Assembly (NCBI RefSeq): GCF_000284415.1
Contig: NC_017059.1
Coordinates: 1,159,156 to 1,216,897, forward strand
Origin: Pararhodospirillum photometricum DSM 122
GTDB taxonomy: Bacteria; Pseudomonadota; Alphaproteobacteria; Rhodospirillales; Rhodospirillaceae
Length of the DNA stretch: 57,742 bases
Direction of reading: 5' to 3'
The translations under genes were made by a program, and so were the position numbers. Below, in pieces: positions 1-10,010 of the stretch. Numbering within the stretch: the stretch's first letter is position 1; each line of letters starts with the position of its first letter. A model generated the notes under the pieces. That model saw nothing but the letters and a program-made list of their open reading frames with translations, was not told the DNA's origin and searched no databases.

Positions 1-103
1 CCTCGCGCCTTCCGACGACCTCCCAGAACCCCGCCGCCACCAAGCCCCCCCCGGCCGCCGCCGTGCCCCCCACCCCCCGCCGCCGGCCGACCCCGTCGCG
101 CTG

Positions 104-1222
104 ATGGACGAGGCCCCTGCCCTGGATGCCGCCGAGGCCGAGCGGACCCGCAAGCGCAAAGAAAAGGAAGAGCGCGAGGAAGCCGAACGCCGGGCCAAAG
201 CCAAAAAAGAAGAAGAAGAACAGCGCCGCAAGGAAAAGGAATCCGCCGACAAGGCCGCCCAAAAGAAGCTGGCCGAGGAAGGGCCGCCGCTCACCGCCGA
301 TCAGGAGCAGGCGCGGCGAATCGCTATGGCCTTCCTGGCCGGCGCCGTGGCCTCGCTGAAGGGCAGTCGGATCCAGATTGATACCTTCACCCGCTTCGGC
401 ATCAACTTGTACCTGACCGGCGCCGTGGGCCTGTCCGGAGAGCGCCTGGGTCTTTCTTCGCCCCAGGTGCGCCCGGTCTTGAGCGAGGCCCTGGAATTGA
501 TGGGCAACCGGCCCGCCCTGGTCAGTTTGTTCGTGGACAAAATCGACGAGTACCTCCTGGAGCCCCGTTACCTCCAGATGGCCCGCCACGGGCGCGACGC
601 CATGGCCCACATGCTGGGGCAAAACGGCGATCCCTTTGCCGAACTGCCCGGGATCATGGCGGAGTGGACCACCCCCCAGACCCGTCCCTCGTCGTCGAGC
701 ACCGTGGCCATTGTCTTCACCGACATGGTGGGCTCCACCGACCATAACAGCCGCCTGGGCGATGCCGCGTCGCGCGGTCTCAACCGCATTCACAATACCC
801 TGGTCCGCTCTGCCCTAGCCCGCTTTGACGGCCGGGAAGTCAAGAACACGGGGGATGGCATCATGGCCATTTTCCCGGTGGTCTCCCAGGCGGTGGAAGC
901 CATGGTCGAGGTCCAACGCTCCGTCGCCAACCACAATGCCCAAACCCCCGGAAATCCCCTGCACATCCGCGTCGGCATCAATGCCGGCGAGCCCGTGGTT
1001 GAAGAGGGGGACTATTTCGGCCTGGCCGTCACCCTTGCCGCGCGGATCTGCAATCAGGCGGGACCGGACCAGATTCTGTGTTCCGGCGTTGTGCGCGACC
1101 TGAGCCAGGGCAAATCCCTGTATTTCCGCAATCGGGGCGACGTCACCTTGAAGGGCATCGTCGATCCCCAACGTATTTACGAAATTGCCTGGGCCGACGC
1201 GGCCGCCGCCGAACGCCCCTAA
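104..1222 (+). CDS. Class III adenylate/guanylate cyclase domain protein
   Basis: The C-terminal half (about residues 200-365) is a class III nucleotidyl cyclase homology domain. It has the metal-binding region VFTDMVGST, the second metal aspartate in KNTGDGIMAIF, and the region YFGLAVTLAARICN that normally holds the transition-state Asn and Arg. The Arg is present but Thr stands where Asn is usual, so cyclase activity is uncertain. The N-terminus is a highly charged Lys/Glu/Ala-rich stretch (about residues 10-60) that should form a coiled coil, followed by an unassigned helical region. No signal peptide or membrane segment is evident, so it is probably a cytoplasmic or scaffolded sensor. The reading frame stays open with a proline-rich sequence upstream to the window's left edge, so the true start may lie outside. 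A hairpin repeat follows the stop. Confidence 0.8.
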   Translation: MDEAPALDAAEAERTRKRKEKEEREEAERRAKAKKEEEEQRRKEKESADKAAQKKLAEEGPPLTADQEQARRIAMAFLAGAVASLKGSRIQIDTFTRFGINLYLTGAVGLSGERLGLSSPQVRPVLSEALELMGNRPALVSLFVDKIDEYLLEPRYLQMARHGRDAMAHMLGQNGDPFAELPGIMAEWTTPQTRPSSSSTVAIVFTDMVGSTDHNSRLGDAASRGLNRIHNTLVRSALARFDGREVKNTGDGIMAIFPVVSQAVEAMVEVQRSVANHNAQTPGNPLHIRVGINAGEPVVEEGDYFGLAVTLAARICNQAGPDQILCSGVVRDLSQGKSLYFRNRGDVTLKGIVDPQRIYEIAWADAAAAERP

Positions 1223-1240
1223 TCCTCGCCACGCGGGGGC

Positions 1241-1262
1241 CTGGGGAGGCTTACCTCCCCAG
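1241..1262. repeat. Hairpin repeat family A, copy 1
   Basis: Inverted repeat ctggggaggc / acctccccag with a short loop, between the convergent cyclase and ABC permease genes. It is the first of about a dozen copies of a dispersed intergenic hairpin in this window and probably serves as a bidirectional terminator. Confidence 0.7.
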
Positions 1263-1270
1263 CTTAGCCT

Positions 1271-2089
1271 TTATTCCCCCTGCCCCAACAGCAACCCCCG
1301 CCGGCGGGCAATGCGAAACATGGCCAGGAACAGCGCCAAGGCCAAAGAGAGATACAGCGCATTCAGGCCCGTGGCGGCCCAGAAATGGGCGCTGGGAAAG
1401 GCGCCCGTAAGCATGACCTCGCGCATCCCCTCGAACACATGGGCCGATGGCAGGGCCTGCGCCACCGCCTGGAGGGGGGCGGGCAGCACGGCAATGGGAT
1501 AGTAGATCCCCGACACCGGCCAAAACGCAAACGTCAGAACCCAGGCCATGCTTTCGGCCCCCAGGCCAAAGCGAAGCACCACGGCACTGACCACCAAGCC
1601 GATCACCCAGCCCATGACCAGCAGGTTGGCAAAACAGGCGACAAACGCCAAGCCCATGTCGAAGATGTTAAACGCGTAAAACACGATGGCCAGAAGGCAG
1701 GCCGGCACAACCCCCACCAGGGTGCGGATCAGGCTCATCACCATCAAGGCGACCACCAGCTCCCCAGGCCGCAAAGGCGTGACGAACAGGTGCCCGAGAT
1801 TGCGCGACCATAACTCCTCGAAAAACGATAAGGAAAATCCCAGGTTCCCGCGAAACAGCACATCCCACAGCAACACCCCGCCAAGAAGCAGGCCGCCGGC
1901 CTGGGCCAGCACGCTCGACTGATCCATCAGGTACTGGGTGAGAAACCCCCAGGTGACCATCTGAATAATGGGCCAATAGGCCATTTCCAACAGCCGGGGC
2001 ACGGAGCCGCGCAGCAAGTACCAATGGCGCAGGACCACGGCGAAGATCCGGCGCAAGGGACTGCCGATCGAGATCATGGAAAAGGCCAT
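1271..2089 (-). CDS. ABC-2 type transporter permease
   Basis: A 272-residue integral membrane protein with about six hydrophobic segments, including one near residues 60-80 and a run of four from about 105 to 260. It has the ABC-2 permease pattern: a cytoplasmic stretch around ELWSRNLGHLFVTPLRP, and a late segment FWPVSGIYYPIAVLPAPLQ that resembles the conserved export-permease region before the last helix. Such permeases pair with an ATP-binding subunit to export drugs, polysaccharide or similar cargo. No ATPase gene lies beside it in the window, although a minus-strand frame ending just upstream (near 2130) could be anything. Methionines at residues 1 and 5 are both usable starts. The substrate cannot be told from sequence. 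Confidence 0.82.
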   Translation of the reverse strand: MAFSMISIGSPLRRIFAVVLRHWYLLRGSVPRLLEMAYWPIIQMVTWGFLTQYLMDQSSVLAQAGGLLLGGVLLWDVLFRGNLGFSLSFFEELWSRNLGHLFVTPLRPGELVVALMVMSLIRTLVGVVPACLLAIVFYAFNIFDMGLAFVACFANLLVMGWVIGLVVSAVVLRFGLGAESMAWVLTFAFWPVSGIYYPIAVLPAPLQAVAQALPSAHVFEGMREVMLTGAFPSAHFWAATGLNALYLSLALALFLAMFRIARRRGLLLGQGE

Positions 2090-2196
2090 GGGGATGCTCT
2101 CGCCAAAAGACTATAGGGAAGGCCGCCATCACGCGGCGCCCTCCAGACTACGGCGCGCCTTTTGCCGAGGCAATCCCACCCGAAACGCCAGCGGGC

Positions 2197-2226
2197 TTGA
2201 CCTCCCCCCCCCTGGCCCGCTCTAAT
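2197..2226 (+). promoter_or_regulatory. Candidate sigma-70-type promoter for the SH3 protein
   Basis: TTGACC and TCTAAT separated by 18 bases, about 50 bases before the chosen ATG at 2275. The spacer holds a run of C. Confidence 0.45.
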
Positions 2227-2274
2227 ACCCCGAAGCGGGAACCGGTCCCGCTCGCCGCTCGAGATCACGAGGAC

Positions 2275-2874
2275 ATGCACCCGGCCCGTTCCCTTCTGCC
2301 TGCCTTGCTTGTCACCGTGGCGACCTCCTGGTTGCTCTCCACCGTCGGGGAAACACGGGAAGCGCCGGCTGTCGGTGTGCAAGGAAAAGCGCCCGCCGCC
2401 CCAACGGCGCCGGCCCAGGCTCTGGACGGCGAGGTGACACCGCGGGAGGCACCCAGTGGCCTGCCCTTGCCGCGCTTTGTCTCCTTACGCTCCGACGCGG
2501 TGAACATGCGCTCGGGCCCAGGAACCCGGTATCCCGTGGTCTGGATCTACCGATTGCGCGATCTGCCGGTCGAAGTGATTGCGGAGTATGATAACTGGCG
2601 AAAAATCCGGGATCAGGAAGGCACGGAAGGGTGGGTTCATCAAAATATGCTGGCCGGCCGCCGGTTCCTGGTCACCCTTGAAGGCATCCAGGTCTTGCGC
2701 ACCGACCCAGCCCCGCACGCGCGGCCCCTGGCCCGGGTTGGGCCCGGCGTCATTGGCCGACTTCTGGCATGCCCAAGGAGCACGCCATTTTGCCGCGTTG
2801 AAGTCGCCGGGCACCTGGGATGGCTGCCGCGCGCGGGGATGTGGGGCGTCTACCGCGAGGAAGTTCTCGACTGA
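2275..2874 (+). CDS. Exported bacterial SH3-domain protein
   Basis: The ATG at 2275 is chosen because it follows a GAGGA-type ribosome site and starts a typical signal peptide (MHPARSLLPALLVTVATSW). A longer frame would begin inside the putative -35 box. After a low-complexity Ala/Pro linker comes a bacterial SH3 domain (about residues 65-125 of this start) with the hallmark VNMRSGPGTRYPV, then a second, weaker SH3-like repeat that contains GHLGWLPRAGMWGVY. Proteins of this SH3_4/YgiM-like type are periplasmic and often bind cell wall or partner proteins, but no specific role is visible. The neighbour downstream (Irr) is on the other strand and convergent. Confidence 0.75.
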   Translation: MHPARSLLPALLVTVATSWLLSTVGETREAPAVGVQGKAPAAPTAPAQALDGEVTPREAPSGLPLPRFVSLRSDAVNMRSGPGTRYPVVWIYRLRDLPVEVIAEYDNWRKIRDQEGTEGWVHQNMLAGRRFLVTLEGIQVLRTDPAPHARPLARVGPGVIGRLLACPRSTPFCRVEVAGHLGWLPRAGMWGVYREEVLD

Positions 2875-2906
2875 TCCGCCGATCGTCTGGGGAAACCGCC
2901 GCCCGG

Positions 2907-3329
2907 TCAGGCGGCGGCGGCCAAGCGAATGATCAGATCAACCGACCGCACCGTGGCGCCATCGGGGATCTCCGGCAATCGAGCGATCGCGACGTCGGTT
3001 GCGGGAATGTCAACCAACACGCCCGTCTCCTCAAAGTAGAAGTGGTGATGACTGGTCGTGTTCGTATCAAAATACGACCGACCAGGGTCAACAACCACCT
3101 CTCGCAGGAGGCCACCCTCCGTAAACTGATGGAGGGTGTTGTAGACGGTGGCCAACGACACCGACACGTTACTCGCCATTGCCTCGTTATGGAGCGTTTC
3201 CGCTGTGACGTGGCGGGTCATCCCGCTTTCAAACATCAAGCGAGCGAGGGCGAGTCTTTGCCGGGTTGGCCGCAGACCCGCCGCGCGCAGCTTGTCGAGC
3301 AGCGGCCGGTAGGGTCGATAGTGGTTCAT
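2907..3329 (-). CDS. irr: Fur-family iron response regulator Irr
   Basis: A winged-helix Fur-superfamily repressor of about 140 residues. The start is the ATG preceding NHYRPYRPLL, behind a GGGGGA ribosome site; a longer in-frame extension has no family resemblance. The DNA-binding region reads GLRPTRQRLALARLMF and SLATVYNTLHQFTEGG. The segment FDTNTTSHHHFYFEETG carries the triple-His that in alphaproteobacterial Irr proteins contributes haem or metal sensing. It lacks the C-terminal CxxC pairs of Zn-type Fur. In Rhizobiales, and by inference here, Irr controls haem synthesis and iron genes and is destabilised by haem. A Fur-type operator in front of the flavodoxin gene elsewhere in the window shows that a classical Fur-like regulon may coexist. 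Confidence 0.88.
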   Translation of the reverse strand: MNHYRPYRPLLDKLRAAGLRPTRQRLALARLMFESGMTRHVTAETLHNEAMASNVSVSLATVYNTLHQFTEGGLLREVVVDPGRSYFDTNTTSHHHFYFEETGVLVDIPATDVAIARLPEIPDGATVRSVDLIIRLAAAA

Positions 3330-3454
3330 CTTACGGTCCCCCGTTGAAAAACACGGCTTCAACACAACAGTCGCGTGAAATGGGACCAAAGTCAAGAACC
3401 ACTCTTACGGAGCCTCCATTTTATCCACAAAATCCGGTGCTTACGTACCTCGTT

Positions 3455-4852
3455 TCAATCGCCAGTAAGGATACGATCCACCAATTCCTTCATCGTCGGG
3501 ATCCGTCCCTCGGCAAAAAACGGGTCGGTGGCGAAGCGATAGGCGTTGTGGCCGGCGAACATGAGGTTGTGCTCCACCGAGCCCCCGTGGGCGATGGCTT
3601 GCAGGGTCTTCTGAATGCAGAATGACCGGGGATCGGCACGCTTGCCCGTTGTTCCCTCCTCGTTCTGCGCCCAGTTAGAGAACCCGCAGCCCGACAGGCA
3701 CCCCATGCAGCTGTTCTGATCGTCGCGAATCTCGCGCGATTTCTCCGGTGTGACAAAAACCAAGGTGTTGTCTGGAGTCCGCAAGGCCTCGCTCAATCCC
3801 TCGGCCATCCACGCCTGCGCCCGGGCCAGATCCTCGGCGCTCATGTATACCGGCCGTCCCCGGGGCCCCAGCGCCAAGGCCTCCGACTTGTCCCCCTCGG
3901 GGGCGCTGGCGTAGGCCACCTGATGCTCGGAGCGATGGACCAGATCCTCGATAAAGGCGTTGTGCACCGCAGAGCTATAAAAACCCGTCGGGCTAAACCG
4001 GTGCAACAAAACATCCCCCGGCTTCAACCCCAGCAGGCGCTCGCGCCACGCTTGGCTCACCGGGCTTTCCGCCGCCAGCAGCGGCCGCGTGCCAAACTGA
4101 AACGCCACCGGCCCCAGGTCAGGATTGCCGATGAAGTCCTGCCATTCCCGCAGATACCAAACACCGCCGGCCATAAAGATCGGCCGCTCCGGCGCTCCCA
4201 ACTCGCGCATCGCGGCACGCAGTTCGGCAACCCGGGGCAACGGCGCTTGCGGCTGGGCCGGATCCTCGCTGTTGGACAGGCCATTGTGGCCCCCGGCCAG
4301 CCACGGATCCTCGTAGACCACGCCGCCCAGCCACTCGGCAAACTTGGAATACGAGCGCTTCCACAGCGCCTTGAAGGCCCGTGCCGATGACACGATTGGG
4401 TAGTAGTAAACCCCGTGCCGCGCCGCGATTTCCGCCACGCGATAGGGCATGCCTGCCCCACAGGTCACCCCATGGATGAGCCCCTTGGCGCCCTCCAGGG
4501 CCCCTTCCAGGACCGACTCGGCCCCGCCCATCTCCCAGAGCACGTTCATGTGCAACCGGCCCCGGCCTCCGGCCACGTCGTGGGCCTTGCGGGCCTGGGC
4601 GATGGCGCCTTGGATGCCAAAGGCGATCAACTCTTGCTGCCGGGCCCGCCGGGTGGTGCCTTTATACTCCTGGTGAACCAGGGCCCCGGTCTCGTCGTAA
4701 AAATCCGCGTTGACCCCGCTGATGGTTCCCACACCGCCGGCCGCCGCCCAGGCGCCCGAGCTGGCGCCGCTGCTGACCGAAATCCCCTTGCCTCCCTCGA
4801 CTAGGGGCAGAACCTCCTTGCCCGATATCATGAGCGGATCAATGTTCTTCAC
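3455..4852 (-). CDS. Nitronate monooxygenase-like flavoprotein (2-nitropropane dioxygenase family)
   Basis: A TIM-barrel FMN enzyme of about 465 residues. The GTG at 4852 follows a strong GGAGGGA ribosome site, and the longer frame upstream overlaps the next gene, so the GTG is preferred. The N-terminal GGKGISVSSGASSGAWAAAG is the glycine-rich start of the family. Other family marks are the central GLIHGVTCGAGMPYRVAEIA, PIVSSARAFKAL, and IFMAGGVWY followed by AFQFGTRPLLA, which bind FMN phosphate. A Cys-containing insert, SCMGCLSGCGFSNW, near the C-terminus is notable: three cysteines in a CxxCxxxC arrangement that could hold metal or a disulphide. Substrate is unknown; members oxidise nitronates or act as enoyl-type reductases. 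The gene lies about 100 bases downstream of the glycerophosphodiesterase on the same strand and is followed by irr. Confidence 0.75.
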   Translation of the reverse strand: MKNIDPLMISGKEVLPLVEGGKGISVSSGASSGAWAAAGGVGTISGVNADFYDETGALVHQEYKGTTRRARQQELIAFGIQGAIAQARKAHDVAGGRGRLHMNVLWEMGGAESVLEGALEGAKGLIHGVTCGAGMPYRVAEIAARHGVYYYPIVSSARAFKALWKRSYSKFAEWLGGVVYEDPWLAGGHNGLSNSEDPAQPQAPLPRVAELRAAMRELGAPERPIFMAGGVWYLREWQDFIGNPDLGPVAFQFGTRPLLAAESPVSQAWRERLLGLKPGDVLLHRFSPTGFYSSAVHNAFIEDLVHRSEHQVAYASAPEGDKSEALALGPRGRPVYMSAEDLARAQAWMAEGLSEALRTPDNTLVFVTPEKSREIRDDQNSCMGCLSGCGFSNWAQNEEGTTGKRADPRSFCIQKTLQAIAHGGSVEHNLMFAGHNAYRFATDPFFAEGRIPTMKELVDRILTGD

Positions 4853-4955
4853 CGGGGCCTTCCCTCCAGTTTGACTTTTTTTATCTCTGAACGACCCTGC
4901 AAACGGACAAAACCAACCGATTCCCTCAAGGGGACCCTCGGTCTGCACCCGTTTC

Positions 4956-5753
4956 CTAGGACCGTGGCGTCGCTCGTGTCGTCGCGTCCAGCAGCATCGC
5001 CGGACGGTCCGAGATAATGGCATCTGCCCCCTGGTCCCACAAGGCCAGGGCGCGGGCCGGTTCATTGACCGTCCACACAACGCGGGCCAAGCCCGCCTGT
5101 TCCAAAACCTGTAGGGTTTGTGGGGTGGCCAGGGCATCGTCTAGATGCACGGCACCGCAGCCCAGGCGCTGGGCCGTGGCGATCAGATCGGCCGCCGTCC
5201 AACCGTCGGCGCCGTCCGCCAGTAAAGCCCGGGGCACCTCGGGCGCATGGCGTTGCGCCGCCGCCAGGGCGTCGAGATCAAAGGAAGACACAAGAAAGCG
5301 CGGCACCGGCTGGATCGCCAGCGCCACCGCCAGGGCGGTCCGGGCCAGGGCAGCGCCGTCGGGCGGTGCCTTCAGTTCCAGGACCATGGCCAAGCCCAGG
5401 CCCGCCGCCGTGCGCAGAGCGGGCGCCAAAAAGGCCACGGGCTCCCCCGTGAACGCCGGACCAAACCATGATCCGGCATCCAAAGTCGCCACCTCGGCCG
5501 CCGTCGCCGCGGCCAAGGGACCCGATCCCGAGGTGGTGCGCTCCAAGGTCGCGTCGTGGAGCAACACAGGCACCCCATCGGCGGTCAGTTGGACGTCCAC
5601 CTCGACCCAGGCCACCCCGTCGGCCGCGGCACGCCGCAGACCGGCCAGGGTGTTTTCCGGGGCCAGGGCCGCCGCCCCGCGATGCCCAATCACCCGCTCG
5701 CGAGCCGGGTGTCTGATCTCCCGCTCCTGCGGGGGCAGGGGAGGGGCGGCCAT
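4956..5753 (-). CDS. ugpQ: Glycerophosphodiester phosphodiesterase
   Basis: A 265-residue cytoplasmic GDPD without signal peptide, which hydrolyses glycerophosphodiesters to glycerol-3-phosphate and an alcohol. The catalytic signature is complete: HRGAAALAPENT near residue 24, EVDVQLTADGVPVLLHD with the metal acidic residues, and later LELKAPP. Near the end, VVWTVNEPARALALWDQGAD is the usual C-terminal strand-helix of the barrel. The start ATG lies five bases beyond the stop of pnp, so it is probably the last member of the rpsO-pnp transcript, an uncommon companion for that operon. Confidence 0.9.
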   Translation of the reverse strand: MAAPPLPPQEREIRHPARERVIGHRGAAALAPENTLAGLRRAAADGVAWVEVDVQLTADGVPVLLHDATLERTTSGSGPLAAATAAEVATLDAGSWFGPAFTGEPVAFLAPALRTAAGLGLAMVLELKAPPDGAALARTALAVALAIQPVPRFLVSSFDLDALAAAQRHAPEVPRALLADGADGWTAADLIATAQRLGCGAVHLDDALATPQTLQVLEQAGLARVVWTVNEPARALALWDQGADAIISDRPAMLLDATTRATPRS

Positions 5754-5758
5754 GATCC

Positions 5759-7891
<2,133 letters not shown>

Positions 7892-8205
7892 GCGTCAGTT
7901 CTTCCTTTTGCGTTGCCAGCGCCGCCGGATTGCGCCTGCCGGTGTCGGATCCCGAGTGCCTTAAGTCACCGCCGTCGTGGCGGGGGATCCCTGTCGGCCG
8001 GGGGATCCCCTGGATCCCGCGTGGCCCCAGCACCGTAGTGCCTTCGTTATCTCGTGTTGTCCCCTCCGGGCGCCAGGTCACGGGTCCGGCCTTGGCCCTC
8101 GACCCGTCACCTCGCGCCCCGCGAGAGACCCTTTGATCGTCCTACCACACACAAGGATCGCGCGCCATGGCCCCTCCCAACGCGCAGTCCCCTTCAAGGA
8201 CGAAA
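7892..8205 (-). promoter_or_regulatory. pnp 5' leader with strong hairpins
   Basis: A gene-free stretch between rpsO and pnp. It contains GGGGGATCCC-type palindromic runs three times within 40 bases (about 7984-8020), able to form alternative stems in the minus-strand transcript. In enterobacteria the equivalent leader is cut by RNase III and used for pnp autoregulation; the same function here is an inference. Confidence 0.4.
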
Positions 8206-8239
8206 GCGCCGGCCTTTCCTCGCGGGAAAGATCCGGCGC
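8206..8239 (-). terminator. Hairpin downstream of rpsO
   Basis: On the minus strand GCGCCGG-ATCTTTCC, loop CGCGA, GGAAAGG-CCGGCGC, followed by TTTCG. It probably gives partial termination or 3'-end protection after rpsO, ahead of pnp. Confidence 0.6.
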
Positions 8240-8251
8240 CTCCTTGAGCCC

Positions 8252-8521
8252 TTACTTGCGCAAGCCAAGACGGGCGATCAGATCCTCGTAGCGCTTCGTG
8301 TCCTTACGCTTCAGGTAGTCCAGCAGCCGGCGGCGCTGCCCCACCATGATCAGAAGACCACGACGCGAGTGGTTGTCCTTCTTGTGGATCTTCAGGTGCT
8401 CGGTCAGAGCATTGATCCGATTGGACAAAATGGCGACCTGAACTTCAGGCGAGCCGGTGTCGCCTTCCTTGGTCGCGAAATCCTTGATCACCTCTTGCTT
8501 GCGCTCGGGCGTGATCGACAT
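8252..8521 (-). CDS. rpsO: 30S ribosomal protein S15
   Basis: An 89-residue protein, the normal S15 length, with the family segments [35 protein letters not shown] and [14 protein letters not shown], ending in [10 protein letters not shown]15 binds the 16S rRNA central domain early in 30S assembly. It sits 49 bases after truB and before pnp. Confidence 0.98.
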   Translation of the reverse strand: MSITPERKQEVIKDFATKEGDTGSPEVQVAILSNRINALTEHLKIHKKDNHSRRGLLIMVGQRRRLLDYLKRKDTKRYEDLIARLGLRK

Positions 8522-8570
8522 CGGGCAGTCTCCATATAACGACAGGCCCGATCCATCGTGGACCAGGACC

Positions 8571-9491
8571 CTAGGGATGAATCACACGGGCAGGACGAAT
8601 TTCCACCCCCGCGACCCGCGCCAACGCCACCACCCGTCCATTAAACAAGGCCTGGACCGCATCGCCAGAAGCGAGACTGTCCAGAGACACCCTGCTTGCC
8701 AGGGACAAGAGGGACAGGGCCTGTCCTTGCGACAGGCGGCGGGCTTCCTCCTCGGTCAGAGGCACGGCCGGGATGTCGTCCAGCGCGGCCTCGATGGGAA
8801 GAAGGCGTCGAGCGGCCTCATCTTGCCCGAGAGCGGTCAAGACTTCCAGCGAAATCGCGGTTTCTTCGGTAAAAGGCCCGCAGGCCAACCGCCGCAACGC
8901 CTTTACATGGCCCACGGTACCAAGAGCCCGGGCCATGTCCCGCGCCAGGGCCCGCATATACGTTCCTTTCCCCGACACCACCCGAAACACCGCCTCGTCC
9001 GCCGACGGCTGGGACACCAGGGTCAGGGCATCAATCCGCACCTGCCGCTCGCTCAACGACACTGTTTCCTCGGCCCGGGCCAAGTCATAGGCGCGCCGCC
9101 CCGCAACCTTCACCGCCGAATAGGCCGGCGGCACCTGGGAAATCGTGCCCATGAAACGGGGCAGCACCGCCAAAATCGCCTCGGTCGTCGGGCGATGCGG
9201 GCTCGTCTCGGTCACCTGTCCCTCGCGGTCGTCGGTGTCGCGCTCCTCGCCCCAGGCGACGCCCACCTCGTAGACCTTGGCGCCGTCCATGACATACGAC
9301 ACCGTCTTGGTGGCTTCGCCAAACGCCAAAGGCAGCACGCCCGATGCCAGCGGGTCCAAGGTGCCCCCGTGTCCCACCTTGGCCGCCCCCAGCACCCGCC
9401 GAGCCAAGCTGACAACGTCGGCGCTCGTCACGCCCAGCGGCTTGTCCACCGCCAGCCAACCATGCACCGGCCGTCCCCGCCGCCGGCTCAT
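8571..9491 (-). CDS. truB: tRNA pseudouridine(55) synthase
   Basis: A 306-residue TruB which makes pseudouridine 55 in the T-loop of tRNAs. The catalytic Asp lies in [15 protein letters not shown]; other family motifs are [13 protein letters not shown] at the N-terminus, [16 protein letters not shown] and [14 protein letters not shown]-terminal PUA-like part carries [10 protein letters not shown] and [11 protein letters not shown]. Its ATG overlaps the stop of rbfA by the ATGA arrangement, indicating translational coupling. Confidence 0.96.
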   Translation of the reverse strand: MSRRRGRPVHGWLAVDKPLGVTSADVVSLARRVLGAAKVGHGGTLDPLASGVLPLAFGEATKTVSYVMDGAKVYEVGVAWGEERDTDDREGQVTETSPHRPTTEAILAVLPRFMGTISQVPPAYSAVKVAGRRAYDLARAEETVSLSERQVRIDALTLVSQPSADEAVFRVVSGKGTYMRALARDMARALGTVGHVKALRRLACGPFTEETAISLEVLTALGQDEAARRLLPIEAALDDIPAVPLTEEEARRLSQGQALSLLSLASRVSLDSLASGDAVQALFNGRVVALARVAGVEIRPARVIHP

Positions 9492-9916
9492 TCCGGGAGC
9501 TCTCCCGGGGGATCCGTCGGGCGGGTGTCGTTGGCCCCCAGGTCGCGGCGCACTTCGGGCCGGTTCAGCAGTTGGGCAATGTGGCCGGCCTCGTCAAACG
9601 TGACGTCCACCTCAAAGCGCAGGTCGGGGACATACCGGGTCTGGAGCTTCGACGCTAGGCAATGGCGCAAAAACGGCCGAGCCCGGCGCAGCGCCACCAA
9701 CACCTCGTCCATCACCCCGCCGCCCAGGCGCATGACAAAGACCGTGGCCGCGCGAAGATCCGGGCTGACCCGGACCTCACTCACCGTCACCGGCGTCTCG
9801 GCCAAAACCGGTTCGTGGATGTCGCCTCGCTCCAGCACTTCGGCCAAAGCGTGACGGATCTCCTCCCCCACGCGCAGTTGGCGCTGGGAGGGAGCCTTGC
9901 CGCTGTTTCGGGACAT
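9488..9916 (-). CDS. rbfA: Ribosome-binding factor A
   Basis: A cold-shock 30S maturation factor of 142 residues with a KH-type fold: VGEEIRHALAEVLERGDI, VTVSEVRVSPDLRAATVFV and LASKLQTRYVPDLRFEVD. The ATG before SRNSGKAPSQRQ is chosen since it has an AGAGGT ribosome site; the longer frame overlaps infB. It has a short acidic tail after the conserved core and overlaps truB by four bases. Confidence 0.94.
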   Translation of the reverse strand: MSRNSGKAPSQRQLRVGEEIRHALAEVLERGDIHEPVLAETPVTVSEVRVSPDLRAATVFVMRLGGGVMDEVLVALRRARPFLRHCLASKLQTRYVPDLRFEVDVTFDEAGHIAQLLNRPEVRRDLGANDTRPTDPPGELPE

Positions 9917-10010
9917 GGCGGGGACCTCTTCGACCGCGTTGTCACAGGGACAACGCCCTCTCAAAAAAACGGGGCCACCAGGGAGGGACACCCCCCGGTG
10001 GCCGCCAGTG

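Noticed and set aside
4852..5137. N-terminal extension of the nitronate monooxygenase-like gene to 5137
   Set aside because: It overlaps the certain glycerophosphodiesterase and lacks any ribosome site; the GTG at 4852 has one.
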